A DNA stretch of 64,000 nt, taken from the NCBI GenBank assembly GCA_964571145.1, contig CAZNAP010000001.1:26463-90462 (forward strand), read 5' to 3'. A model generated the notes under the pieces. It saw only the letters and a program-made list of their open reading frames with translations, had not been told where the DNA came from and ran no database searches. This document shows, one piece after another, positions 17,651-26,514 of the stretch (the first letter of the stretch is position 1; each line of letters starts with the position of its first letter). The position numbers were made by a program, and so were the translations under genes. This stretch comes from Suilimivivens sp964571145. GTDB lineage: Bacteria; Bacillota; Clostridia; Lachnospirales; Lachnospiraceae.

Positions 17651-19222
17651 TTATTCCATTAGTTTCGGTTGTTCTTTGACTTCTATCTCTTTCAGTTCAT
17701 CCGGATTTTCACCGCTGACACTGCGGATATCGATAATTGGACCGCCTGTACCTTCGATATATTCTCTGGTTATGGTCACACGTCCGATATTATCGTCTTT
17801 GGGAATTTCATACATAATATCCAGCATGAATTCCTCTATTATCGCACGCAGAGCTCTGGCTCCTGTATCCTTTTCCAGGGCTTTCTCGGCAATTGCTTCT
17901 AACGCGCCTTCGGAAAACTCTAATTTTACTTCGTCCAGTTCCAGCAGTTTTTGATACTGCTTTAAAATAGCATTTTTAGGCTCCAGTAAAATCTTGATTA
18001 ACATGTCTTTATCCAAAGCATCCAATGTATACAGAATCGGTAATCGGCCCAAGAATTCCGGAATCATACCGAACTTCTTTAAGTCTTCCACTTTGACCTG
18101 GCTTAAGATATTTTTTTCCTTATCAAATTTATCTTTTAACTCTGCGCTGAATCCAATCGAGGTTTGCTTTTTCAGTCTTTGCTTAATGATTTCATCTAAA
18201 TCCGGAAAAGCACCACCGCAGATGAAAAGAATATTTCTGGTATTAATCGTAGCCAGTGGAACCATGGCATTTTTGCTGTTTGCGCCAACCGGTACTTCCA
18301 CATCAGCTCCCTCTAATAATCTGAGCAAACCTTGCTGTACGCTCTCACCGCTGACATCTCTGCTGGTGGTATTCTTCTTCTTGGCAATTTTATCAATTTC
18401 ATCGATAAAGACAATGCCGCGCTCTGCCTTCTCCACATCATTTTCAGCTGCTGCCAACAATTTAGAAATAACACTTTCGATATCATCTCCAATATAACCT
18501 GCTTCGGTTAAAGAAGTCGCATCTGCAATTGCCAGCGGCACATCCAATAATCTGGCCAATGTTTTAACAAGATACGTCTTACCACAGCCTGTAGGCCCAA
18601 TCATCAACATATTGGACTTTTCTATTTCAATATCGTTCATAGTACCTGTGGCTACTCGCTTATAATGATTATAAACAGCCACAGAAATGACCTTTTTCGC
18701 ATGTTCCTGCCCGATAATATAATCATCTAACTGTGCTTTGATTCTATGCGGTGGCGGAATATTCTTAATATCCAATACCGGCTCCTGCGCTGCGTCTTCT
18801 GCTGTTTTCTCTTTCTTTTTCTTGATTTTTTGTTTGTTAGGGATACCACCCTCGCCCTGTAAATCTGCAATATTCACAAACCGGATGTTAGGATATCCTT
18901 TATTGTCCATATTTTTACTCAGACTATCCATTAATGCAGGGTCATTTAACATACCCTGATAATCAAATTGACTGACTGTATCCATGGTTTTATGCATACA
19001 ATCGTTACATACGGATATATTATTGGGCAGCTTAAACATTTTGCCTGTTTTGCTCTCCGGTCGTCTGCATATAAAACAAACATCCTCATAGATACTTTCT
19101 TTATCCGATGATTCTTCTTTATCTTTTATTTCCTGCTTATCCGTGTTGTCTGCTTGTGCATCAATATCCGAGGTTTCCTCAATCTCCTTATTATCGATAT
19201 CATTGTTATCAAAATCTGACAT
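17651..19222 (-). CDS. clpX: ATP-dependent protease ATP-binding subunit ClpX
   Basis: AAA+ unfoldase that feeds substrates to ClpP. The zinc-binding domain uses Cys49, Cys52, Cys72 and Cys75. Walker A is GPTGCGKT (209-216) and Walker B is GIVFIDEIDKIA. The pore loop is GYIG and the ClpP-docking loop contains IGF (356-358), so ClpP binding looks intact. At 523 residues it is about 100 longer than usual, owing to an acidic N-terminal tail (1-45) and a longer Lys/Glu-rich linker (about 80-155). clpP is not adjacent; the upstream genes encode an NlpC/P60 protein and an FKBP lipoprotein. It could be the sole ClpX or a second, diverged copy. Confidence 0.92.
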   Translation of the reverse strand: MSDFDNNDIDNKEIEETSDIDAQADNTDKQEIKDKEESSDKESIYEDVCFICRRPESKTGKMFKLPNNISVCNDCMHKTMDTVSQFDYQGMLNDPALMDSLSKNMDNKGYPNIRFVNIADLQGEGGIPNKQKIKKKKEKTAEDAAQEPVLDIKNIPPPHRIKAQLDDYIIGQEHAKKVISVAVYNHYKRVATGTMNDIEIEKSNMLMIGPTGCGKTYLVKTLARLLDVPLAIADATSLTEAGYIGDDIESVISKLLAAAENDVEKAERGIVFIDEIDKIAKKKNTTSRDVSGESVQQGLLRLLEGADVEVPVGANSKNAMVPLATINTRNILFICGGAFPDLDEIIKQRLKKQTSIGFSAELKDKFDKEKNILSQVKVEDLKKFGMIPEFLGRLPILYTLDALDKDMLIKILLEPKNAILKQYQKLLELDEVKLEFSEGALEAIAEKALEKDTGARALRAIIEEFMLDIMYEIPKDDNIGRVTITREYIEGTGGPIIDIRSVSGENPDELKEIEVKEQPKLME

Positions 19223-19271
19223 ACTGTGTTCCCTTTCTATATTAATCTAACTATTCATTTCACACTTACCC

Positions 19272-20552
19272 CTACGCGATACGTCTTACCGATAAGATTT
19301 CTCTGTAAGTCGCATGCGTGATTTTAATTCCCGTTTTTTGTGTACTGGCATGAACAATTTGTCCATTCCCTATATAAATGCCCACATGTCCTGCGTAACA
19401 TACCACATCTCCTGGCTGTGCATTGGAGTAATCCACTCCTGTACCGGCATCCCGCAGTGAATACGAAGTTCTGGGAACTGTATAACCAAAATCTTTATAT
19501 ACTCTCCATACGAAACCTGAACAATCCGCACCTTCCGTTAGACTGGTGCCTCCCGGAACATAAGGATTGCCTATATACTGGCAGGCATAATTCGCAATCT
19601 GCTGGCCTTTTGAACCTGAAAAGCTGGAAGCTGAAGCATAATTTCCAGAGTTTCCAGAGCTTCCCGAGTTTCCAGACGAGGAACCTGAGGAATTTTGTTT
19701 TTGTAACGCTTGCTCCTGCGCTCTTTTTGCATCTTCTTCTGCTTTTTTTGCAGCATCAATCTCTGATTGCTTGTTGGCCGCTTCTGCTTCTATCTTCCGA
19801 ATTGCTTCATTTTGTTTTTTGACATTTGCTTTATAAATCGCTGCTTCCTGTTTGGCCTGTGCAAGTTGTACTTCGTAATTATCATAAACAGCCTGTTTTT
19901 CTTCCAAAATGGCTTCCAGGCTCTCCTGTTCTTCTACCAGTTCTGCTTGCTGCGCCTCCAGCTCTGACATTTCTTCTTCCAATTGTAATTTCAAATTCTC
20001 TGTTGCCGTTCTGGCAGCTTGGTACTCTTCCAAAAGTTTTCTGTCATAAGCATACAGTTTATCTATATACTCTACTTTATTCACCATATCGGCAAAATCT
20101 TGGCTTTCCAATACAATTTGAAGATAAGTAATATCTCCTTTTTCATACATAAAACGAATTCGGAGTTTCATTGCCTCATATTGTTCTTCTTCAACTGCTT
20201 TAGCCGCCTCATAATCTGCAGTGGTGACAACAATCTGTTCCTCTTTCTTACCAATATCTTCTTCTATCATTTCTACGCTGGCAAGTGTTTCAACCAGTGC
20301 AGCATCTACTTCTTCGATTTCTTCCGCTACGGCCTCTGCTTCTGTTTCGATTCCTTCGGCTCGCCCGGCTGCTTCATCTAATTTCTTCTGTTCTTCCTTC
20401 TTCTTCGCGTCCGCTTCCTTCTTTTGCGCTTCCAGTTCTTGCTTTTGCTTTTCCAAATCAGAAATAGTGGTAGCACGCACAGGTTCTACCACTAATATCA
20501 TTAAGATACATGACATACATATAGCTAAAAATTTTACGAAACTTTTTTTCAT
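19272..20552 (-). CDS. secreted coiled-coil NlpC/P60 peptidoglycan endopeptidase
   Basis: Cell-wall hydrolase with a signal peptide (about 1-28), a long coiled coil (about 30-270, Glu/Lys/Ala-rich), a Ser/Gly linker and a C-terminal NlpC/P60 domain (about 315-426). The catalytic Cys is in EGADCSGFVW and the His in YAGHVGIYIG. The architecture matches PcsB/CwlO-type hydrolases, which cut D,L-peptide bonds and are often regulated by FtsEX through the coiled coil. I start it at the ATG at 20552, which is six bases from GGTGAG; an ATG two codons earlier is too close. It lies between the FKBP lipoprotein and clpX on one strand. Confidence 0.9.
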   Translation of the reverse strand: MKKSFVKFLAICMSCILMILVVEPVRATTISDLEKQKQELEAQKKEADAKKKEEQKKLDEAAGRAEGIETEAEAVAEEIEEVDAALVETLASVEMIEEDIGKKEEQIVVTTADYEAAKAVEEEQYEAMKLRIRFMYEKGDITYLQIVLESQDFADMVNKVEYIDKLYAYDRKLLEEYQAARTATENLKLQLEEEMSELEAQQAELVEEQESLEAILEEKQAVYDNYEVQLAQAKQEAAIYKANVKKQNEAIRKIEAEAANKQSEIDAAKKAEEDAKRAQEQALQKQNSSGSSSGNSGSSGNSGNYASASSFSGSKGQQIANYACQYIGNPYVPGGTSLTEGADCSGFVWRVYKDFGYTVPRTSYSLRDAGTGVDYSNAQPGDVVCYAGHVGIYIGNGQIVHASTQKTGIKITHATYREILSVRRIA

Positions 20553-20612
20553 ATGCATCTCACCGTTCCATTTTCCTGTTACTCATTTATTACATCGACT
20601 TTATAATCTTAA

Positions 20613-21752
20613 TTACTCTGCCGGTGCTGCTTCTTCAGCCGGTGCTGTTTCTTCTGCCGGTGCTGTTGTGTCCGCAGTTGTTGGCGTAATATTTGCATTT
20701 TCAGACAGGAATCCCATGACTTTCTGTGTCATCAGATATTCTTTGTAACCATCCACATCCATATTCGCTTTATATTCATCCACTGTTGCATAACCATAAT
20801 CAGTTGCTTCCTGTGCAATCTGCGCTTCCATTTCCTCATCGGTCATGGTCAGCCCTTCTTTTTCTGATATAGCCTGAAGCAGCATATAACGCTTAGCCAT
20901 TTTGGAAGCCTGCTCACGTAAAATCACTTGATAACTATCAGCTGATCCGCCATAGGTCTGGGCTACATATGTGCCAATATCTGTACCATTCATCTGTGCA
21001 TAGGAAGAAATATTCTGTGTCATCATATCATTCATTCGTGTAATGACGCCTTCCGGTGCATCTTTAATGGTAGCCTGACTTTCCACTTGTGCGATCAAAA
21101 AATCTTGTTTAGTCGCTTCATACTGTTCCTGCTGCTGGCTCAGTAAAAAGTCATAAACAAACGTATTAAATTCTTCTACCGTTTTGAATTCTTCCATACC
21201 CAGGCCTGTAACAAACTCGTCTGTTAATTCCGGTGTTTCCTGTGTATTAATGCTGTGTACTGTTACAGTGAAAACCGCCGGCTTGCCTGCCATATCAGGA
21301 TTGTTGTCATATGGATCGGGAAAAGTAACTTCAACATCCTTTGTTTCTCCGACTTTCATGCCAATCATACCATCTTCAAATCCTGGAATAAACTGTCCGG
21401 AACCAATTTGCAAATTAGCACCCTGCGCTGTTCCACCCTCAAAAGCTACTCCGTCCATTTTACCTTCATAATCAATGACTGTAATATCACCAGTTTCTAC
21501 AGTGTCACGGTCAGTAATTGGTTTCAAAACCGGGCTGCTCTGTAAAATATAGTCAATATATGTTTGCATATATTCATCCGAAACCGTAGGCTCGTCCAGT
21601 GAAATCGTAACACCCTTGTACTCACCCAGTGTTACATATTTGTTAACATCAAAATCCTTCAGATACTTCATCTCACTTGGATCCTTAGCACATCCTGCCA
21701 AAGTTCCTGTCAGAACAAGCATCATCAATACTGCTAAAATTTTCTTTTTCAT
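20613..21752 (-). CDS. FKBP-type peptidyl-prolyl isomerase lipoprotein, trigger-factor-like
   Basis: An extracytoplasmic folding factor of 379 residues. It has a lipobox TLAGC with lipidated Cys21, an FKBP domain (about 85-170; VIDYEGKMDGVAFEGG and SGQFIPGFEDGMIGM) and a helical trigger-factor C-domain-like region (about 175-350). It lacks the ribosome-binding N-domain of true trigger factor. The C-terminus is a low-complexity APAEE tail like the linker of the LplA protein at 137-1870. It probably assists secreted protein folding. It is the first gene upstream of the NlpC/P60 and clpX genes. Confidence 0.88.
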   Translation of the reverse strand: MKKKILAVLMMLVLTGTLAGCAKDPSEMKYLKDFDVNKYVTLGEYKGVTISLDEPTVSDEYMQTYIDYILQSSPVLKPITDRDTVETGDITVIDYEGKMDGVAFEGGTAQGANLQIGSGQFIPGFEDGMIGMKVGETKDVEVTFPDPYDNNPDMAGKPAVFTVTVHSINTQETPELTDEFVTGLGMEEFKTVEEFNTFVYDFLLSQQQEQYEATKQDFLIAQVESQATIKDAPEGVITRMNDMMTQNISSYAQMNGTDIGTYVAQTYGGSADSYQVILREQASKMAKRYMLLQAISEKEGLTMTDEEMEAQIAQEATDYGYATVDEYKANMDVDGYKEYLMTQKVMGFLSENANITPTTADTTAPAEETAPAEEAAPAE

Positions 21753-21780
21753 GAATATTCACTAATCTCCTTCTTTGTTC

Positions 21781-21829
21781 GCCCTGTCATTTCTCATCCG
21801 CAAATGACCGGCATTCGGTGACTATGGGC
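21781..21829 (-). other. structured 5' leader of the FKBP lipoprotein gene
   Basis: The leader folds as a perfect seven-pair hairpin, GTCATTT / AAATGAC (21786-21792 with 21802-21808), enclosed by GCCC/GGGC (21781-21784 with 21826-21829). A ribosome site and the start codon follow directly. It could be a cis-regulatory element, but it does not match a riboswitch class I can name. Confidence 0.4.
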
Positions 21830-21927
21830 ACCTCTATCTTTATATCATAAAAAACGGTCAAGCGGAAGCTTTTCACAGATTTTTCATACTAATTTAATGT
21901 TTTTCTCACATGCTAAGCACAGAGTGA

Positions 21928-23394
21928 CTAGAGCAGTGGTGATAAAAGTCTGCTGCACTGTTCGCGTATTCGAATTAACAGCGAGCGACTTAAATAAATG
22001 TTTTTGGTAATCAGCGAGGAATGTTTTAAGTCTTCTTTGAAAATTTCGACCATCTCAATCGCCTTTTCCTCATCATACAAAATGGCATTCACTTCGAAAT
22101 TCAGGGCAAAACTTCGAATATCCATATTGGCAGTTCCGTAGCTCAGTACCAGCTCGTCCACCACAATTCCTTTGGCATGTAAAAAGCCATTCATATAGGT
22201 ATAGCAGTTCGCGCCTGCCAGCACTAATTCCCCTACATAAGAGTAGGTAGCCCAATAGACAAACGGGTGATCCGGCTTGCAGGGAATCATGATATTTACT
22301 TCTATTCCGGAATGCACAGCAATTAATAACGCCGACATAATTGTCTCATCCGGGATAAAATATGGCGTCTGAATATAAATGCTGCGCCGTGCCTTATGAA
22401 TCATTCGCAAATAAGTATTTTTAATATTCTGATGTGTGGTATCCGGTCCGCTGGCAACAATCTGAACAGGACATTTCGCAGTCGGATCAGGATCGGGTTC
22501 ACAAACATATTTGTCATAAGATAACGTTCTACTTCTGGCAGCAAAGTTCCAATCCAGTATAAAACGTCCCTGTAAAGCACTGACGGCCGAACCGGTAATT
22601 CGCATATGCGTGTCACGCCAATACCCGAACTTTTTATCCAGTCCCAAATATTCTCTAGCCATATTAAAGCCGCCTACATAACCGACTTTGCCGTCAATAA
22701 TAACTAACTTTCTATGATTTCGATAATTAACACGAAGATGCAGCTTTCCAAACAATGCAGGGAAAAACTCAGCAGTCTGCACGCCTTCAGCTTCCAGTTG
22801 CTTCCACAGCTTGTTCCGAACGCCTCGACAACCCATGGCATCAAATAAGATTCTAACCTCTACACCTTCTTTGACTTTTTGGGTCAAAATCGGTCTAATT
22901 CCACCCAGGACTTCATCATCTCGGATAATATAATATTGAATATGAATTGACTCCTTGGCTTGCTTGATATCCTCGCAAAGTGTTGCAAATTTTTCTTTTC
23001 CATCTGTTAAGAAGTCCACCCTATTGTCATCTGTTAAAATAGCATGGGACATGCGCAAATGGTAAAGCACCATATCCCCGTAATCCGCCATTTTGGGATA
23101 GGAAACCGCCAGCTCCTGATTCTTGATAATTGCCTCCTGATGATGAATTGCTTCACCCAGTCGGTCCTCCATTTCCTTGGTTCTAAACATCCTTTTCTTA
23201 TGCATATCTGTACCAATCAGCAGATAAAAGACAAAGCCCAGAACCGGAATAAAATAAAGAATCAGCAACCAGGCCCATACAGATTTAGGGTCTTTGCGCT
23301 GAAAAAAGATTATAAAAATAGCGAACACCAGATTAATAAACACCAAATGTCCGAAAATAAACTCTATTGTAATTTGTATATCATGTATAATCAT
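21928..23394 (-). CDS. cls: cardiolipin synthase
   Basis: A 488-residue phospholipase D superfamily enzyme that condenses two phosphatidylglycerols into cardiolipin. Two N-terminal membrane segments (about 8-30 and 38-60) precede two HKD motifs: HRKLVIIDGKVGYVGGFN (about residue 225) and HAKGIVVDELVLSYGTANMD (about residue 405). Length and layout are typical of bacterial Cls. A GAGG ribosome site precedes the ATG at 23394. It is transcribed alone and is divergent from the small membrane protein at 23598. Confidence 0.94.
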   Translation of the reverse strand: MIIHDIQITIEFIFGHLVFINLVFAIFIIFFQRKDPKSVWAWLLILYFIPVLGFVFYLLIGTDMHKKRMFRTKEMEDRLGEAIHHQEAIIKNQELAVSYPKMADYGDMVLYHLRMSHAILTDDNRVDFLTDGKEKFATLCEDIKQAKESIHIQYYIIRDDEVLGGIRPILTQKVKEGVEVRILFDAMGCRGVRNKLWKQLEAEGVQTAEFFPALFGKLHLRVNYRNHRKLVIIDGKVGYVGGFNMAREYLGLDKKFGYWRDTHMRITGSAVSALQGRFILDWNFAARSRTLSYDKYVCEPDPDPTAKCPVQIVASGPDTTHQNIKNTYLRMIHKARRSIYIQTPYFIPDETIMSALLIAVHSGIEVNIMIPCKPDHPFVYWATYSYVGELVLAGANCYTYMNGFLHAKGIVVDELVLSYGTANMDIRSFALNFEVNAILYDEEKAIEMVEIFKEDLKHSSLITKNIYLSRSLLIRIREQCSRLLSPLL

Positions 23395-23511
23395 CTTGAT
23401 ACCTCAGTAATTGCCATTACTCCATTTATAATTATATACCAAAGAATACACCTTCGCAATCTAACTCCTTAATCTAACGCTGCTATCTTACGCTGCAATC
23501 GCTGAAAGCTC

Positions 23512-23540
23512 TTGCCTAATTCGGTAAAGAATGCTAAAAT
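23512..23540 (+). promoter_or_regulatory. sigma-A promoter for the small membrane-anchored protein
   Basis: TTGCCT (23512-23517) and TAAAAT (23535-23540) are separated by exactly 17 bases, about 60 bases upstream of the start codon. A short ACACC/GGTGT hairpin lies in the leader. Confidence 0.65.
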
Positions 23541-23597
23541 TACTTTTGCATCGCCCATGACACCATCGGTGTTAATTTAGGGGGCAGGAGGTATATA

Positions 23598-24077
23598 ATG
23601 AATAATCCTTTTCCTATCGTGTTATTAGTAATTCTGGCAGTCTTGATTATTGCCGTTGTTGTATTATACTTTCTTGGAAAAAAAGCGCAAAAGCGTCAGA
23701 CACAGCAGCAAGAACAAATAGATGCTATGAAGCAGACTGTTTCAATGCTGATTATAGACAAGAAAAAAATGAAAATGAAGGAATCAGGCCTGCCACAGCA
23801 GGTAATTGAACAGACACCCAAGTTCTTCCGCAACAGCAAAATGCCTATTATTAAGGCAAAGGTAGGACCGCAGGTTATGTCTCTGGTTTGTGATGATAAG
23901 ATTTTCGATTCTGTTCCTGTTAAAAAAGAAGTGAAAGCAGTTGTCAGCGGTATCTATATCACAGAAGTGAAAGGCCTCCACGGTAAAGCTCCTGTAAATA
24001 ACAACAAAAAGAAAAAAGGCTTCTTTAAACGCTCTGTTGAAAAACTTCAGGAAAAAGCAGGTGCGAAGCCCTTATAA
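23598..24077 (+). CDS. small single-pass membrane protein of unknown function
   Basis: A 159-residue protein with one N-terminal membrane helix (about 6-28) followed by a basic, Gln-rich cytoplasmic region, a compact mixed segment (about 75-130) and a Lys-rich tail (135-159). I do not recognise a domain. A strong site (GGCAGGAGG) and a good promoter show that it is a real, independently expressed gene. It ends one base before the convergent DUF1934 gene. Confidence 0.8.
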   Translation: MNNPFPIVLLVILAVLIIAVVVLYFLGKKAQKRQTQQQEQIDAMKQTVSMLIIDKKKMKMKESGLPQQVIEQTPKFFRNSKMPIIKAKVGPQVMSLVCDDKIFDSVPVKKEVKAVVSGIYITEVKGLHGKAPVNNNKKKKGFFKRSVEKLQEKAGAKPL

Positions 24078-24078
24078 T

Positions 24079-24522
24079 CTACGATAGTCTTAATCCATCT
24101 TCTTTGGGGCGAATGTCCAGCTCGATTTTACAATCGGCCATATGCTGGTAGTTCGCCTCTAATGTATAGTCCACATGCACTAATATGCGATTCTGTTCTT
24201 CTTGAATACGAATTGATTCTGTATCTATTCCAATAAAAATATTTCCATACGGTGTCGAATAGCTGGTCATATTCTTTTTATTTTCCTCAAAAACCATATG
24301 TACATTAATCAATCCCTTTTTGGTAACTTCCAATAGGGAATCTTTGAACTTAAAAACATTTTTAGTGCCATCGGAATAGCCTTCTGTGGCCTCGTCAAAA
24401 ACCACATAATGACTTCCTGCTCGTTCATAATACTGAGCAGGTGTAATAGTTTCCAATGATTCAGTTTCATTTCCGGCATCCAATTGCAGTCCCTTCAATG
24501 CCAATAATACATCTTTCGTCAT
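24079..24522 (-). CDS. DUF1934 domain-containing beta-barrel protein
   Basis: A 147-residue cytoplasmic protein matching the DUF1934 (YwiB-like) family, a small calycin-type beta-barrel of unknown biochemical role. Family features visible are the N-terminal LALKGLQLD strand, the YYERAGSHYVVFDEATEG segment and the central TSYSTPYGNIFIGI strand pair. The gene ends one base from the convergent gene at 24077. Its upstream region is occupied by a 16-base tandem array that runs into the 3' end of murI. Confidence 0.8.
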   Translation of the reverse strand: MTKDVLLALKGLQLDAGNETESLETITPAQYYERAGSHYVVFDEATEGYSDGTKNVFKFKDSLLEVTKKGLINVHMVFEENKKNMTSYSTPYGNIFIGIDTESIRIQEEQNRILVHVDYTLEANYQHMADCKIELDIRPKEDGLRLS

Positions 24523-24556
24523 AATTACACTCCCACATATCGCAGGTCTCTTGCGA

Positions 24557-24705
24557 TATTAGTATACTTCTATATTAGTATTCTTCTATATTAGTATTCT
24601 TCTATATTAGTATTCTTCTATATTAGTATTCTTTTATATTAGTATTCTTTTATATTAGTATTCTTTTATATTAGTATTCTTTTATATTAGTATTCTTCTA
24701 TATTA
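24557..24705. repeat. 16-bp tandem repeat array, nine copies
   Basis: Nine units of TATTAGTATTCTTCTA (24557-24700) plus a five-base partial lie head to tail. The first unit has one substitution, and units 5-8 carry T instead of C at one position, so the array has expanded in blocks. It overlaps the end of murI, supplying the codons for IEEY and the TAA stop, and it forms the region upstream of the DUF1934 gene. Confidence 0.95.
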
Positions 24706-25508
24706 ATTGTCTTGGCAGATAGAATTCCATATTTAATAATAGAATTTGCAAATTGCTTGAATTTATCCGCTGCGTCACTTACATAAAAGCGATAGCGGTT
24801 ATCTCCCAATTGTGCTTTTTTATCTGTGGATAAATCTTTTTCCTGTAATAGTTCCTTTAATTCTCTGGCTGTTTCATATGCCGGATTGACCAAAGTGACG
24901 TCTTTTCCCATTATTTTAGCAACGGTAGAACGAATTAACGGATAATGGGTACAACCCAAAATCAGTGTATCAATCCCGATATCAATCAGCTCCGTCAAAT
25001 ATCTGTTGGCAATTTCATCCGTAACCGGATCCTGTAAAAGGCCCTCTTCCACCAATGGACAAAACAGCGGACATGCCTTACCATATACAGTTGCGTTGGG
25101 ACTAATTTCATTTATGTAATCAGGGTAAATTTGACTGGATATGGTACCCTCAGTTCCAATCACACCGATTTTGCCATTATGAGTAGCCTGCGTCGCCACA
25201 AGTACGCCCGGCTTCACCACTCCGATAATCGGAATATCGACTTCCTTTTCCAGCTCTGCCAAAGCATACGCGCTGGCTGTATTACAAGCCACAACAATTG
25301 CTTTTACTTCCTGCGTTTGCAAGAAATTCACGATTTGACGAGAATATCTGGTAATGGTTTCTTTGGATTTGCTTCCGTAAGGAACTCTTGCTGTGTCACC
25401 AAAATACACAATTCCTTCATCCGGCGTCTGCTGCATTATTTCCTTTACCACTGTCAATCCACCTACTCCGGAATCAAACACTCCGATAGGGGCATCTTTG
25501 TTAACCAT
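24687..25508 (-). CDS. murI: glutamate racemase
   Basis: Converts L-glutamate to D-glutamate for peptidoglycan. Both catalytic cysteines are present: VACNTASAYA (about residue 75) and LGCTHYPLIR (about residue 187). The N-terminal signature PIGVFDSGVGGLTV is also intact. I start it at the ATG at 25508, which has GGAAAGGA upstream; a TTG at 25526 is an alternative. The start overlaps the preceding 85-residue gene by eight bases, suggesting translational coupling. The last residues and the stop codon come from the 16-bp tandem repeat, so the C-terminus is set by the array. Confidence 0.94.
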   Translation of the reverse strand: MVNKDAPIGVFDSGVGGLTVVKEIMQQTPDEGIVYFGDTARVPYGSKSKETITRYSRQIVNFLQTQEVKAIVVACNTASAYALAELEKEVDIPIIGVVKPGVLVATQATHNGKIGVIGTEGTISSQIYPDYINEISPNATVYGKACPLFCPLVEEGLLQDPVTDEIANRYLTELIDIGIDTLILGCTHYPLIRSTVAKIMGKDVTLVNPAYETARELKELLQEKDLSTDKKAQLGDNRYRFYVSDAADKFKQFANSIIKYGILSAKTINIEEY

Positions 25509-25758
25509 CTTCTTTTTCCTTTCCAATATCCTTCACCTGACAAATATATTCCCCAATCAGGCTCTTTATCTGAATTGTTTCTGTTTTTGTGTCAGAAAAC
25601 TCTTTTCCTAATAATCCCGAAGGCATTTCAATTTCATACAATATATATTCTTCATTTTGTGTTTCAGCCTTCGATGGCAGACATAATTCGGGATAAACAA
25701 ATCCCCACCAACCCAAAGTACTGATCATAATAATACCTGTTTCAACTAATTTTCGCAT
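25501..25758 (-). CDS. small membrane-anchored protein coupled to murI
   Basis: An 85-residue protein of unknown function with one N-terminal hydrophobic segment (about 6-28), followed by a polar 55-residue region that looks extracytoplasmic. Its end overlaps the murI start region. It has a ribosome site (GGAGAG) in front of the ATG, so it is likely real. No family is recognised. Confidence 0.6.
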   Translation of the reverse strand: MRKLVETGIIMISTLGWWGFVYPELCLPSKAETQNEEYILYEIEMPSGLLGKEFSDTKTETIQIKSLIGEYICQVKDIGKEKEDG

Positions 25759-25821
25759 ACTCTCTCCTTAGCCATTGGTTGACTAATGTTTCTTGATACT
25801 AAGAGTATGACCGGAAAAGAA

Positions 25822-26514
25822 TTACTTATTCAATCGGCTGGTGTTCTCCAGACGGATTTGTTCCATTACCGATTTTTCCTGATTATCTATGTGTAGTTTG
25901 GCTGCCTTGGCTGCCCTGACTTTATCCCTAGATGCAATACTTTCATAAATCTCACGATGTTCGTCCACTAATTTATCATGCTTGCTTTCTTCGCGAATAT
26001 AAACAAACCGATATCGATACATCTGCTCCGATAAATTATTGACCAACTGCTGCAGGCGCAAATTTCCTGTAGCTTGTACAATAATATCATGTAAAGCCAC
26101 GTCTGCCTTAGCCATCACGGAAGCATCTTTTCCTTTTGTCGCAACCTCGAATTCATGGCAGGCTTGCTGTAAGTGTTCGATTTCTTCCTGGGTAATCCGC
26201 TCACAAGCCAGCTCTACGCTCAGTGCATCCAACGTTCTTCTTACCTCAAGTACATCTTTTAAGCTCTTCTCTGTAATTCTGGCCACTTCAGCTCCTCTGC
26301 GGGGAATCATAATCACCAGACCTTCCAGCTCCAACTTTCGCATAGCCTCACGAATCGGCGTTCTGCTGACTCCTAAGCTGTTTGCTAAATGAACCTCCAT
26401 CAATCGCTCACCCGGTTTTAACTGTCCGGTTAAAATCGCCTTCCGCAAGGTGTTAAAAACCACATCCCGCAGTGGCAAAAAGTCATTCATGTCAATTTTT
26501 AATTCTTCGTTCAT
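25822..26514 (-). CDS. GntR family transcriptional regulator, FadR (FCD) subfamily
   Basis: A 230-residue regulator. The winged helix-turn-helix occupies about 10-75 (GQLKPGERLMEVHLANSLGV, then SRTPIREAMRKLELEGLV). The C-terminal FCD ligand domain follows (about 85-220), with His residues of the usual metal/ligand site, for example in ALHDIIVQATGN. Its start overlaps the stop of ispE by four bases, so the two genes are one operon. A perfect TTGTATACAA palindrome upstream of ispE is a plausible autoregulatory operator. The ligand is unknown. Confidence 0.92.
   Translation of the reverse strand: MNEELKIDMNDFLPLRDVVFNTLRKAILTGQLKPGERLMEVHLANSLGVSRTPIREAMRKLELEGLVIMIPRRGAEVARITEKSLKDVLEVRRTLDALSVELACERITQEEIEHLQQACHEFEVATKGKDASVMAKADVALHDIIVQATGNLRLQQLVNNLSEQMYRYRFVYIREESKHDKLVDEHREIYESIASRDKVRAAKAAKLHIDNQEKSVMEQIRLENTSRLNK

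Noticed and set aside
17994..18497. 167-codon plus-strand frame
   Set aside because: It is antisense to the AAA+ core of clpX and Ser/Phe-rich, as expected of a shadow frame.
21781..21840. Lysine riboswitch upstream of the FKBP lipoprotein, suggested by GATAGAGGTGC
   Set aside because: The leader is only about 75 bases and lacks the five-helix core of lysine riboswitches.
24557..24705. Regular short repeats that might be a CRISPR array
   Set aside because: The 16-base units are contiguous with no spacers and no cas genes are nearby; it is a simple tandem repeat.
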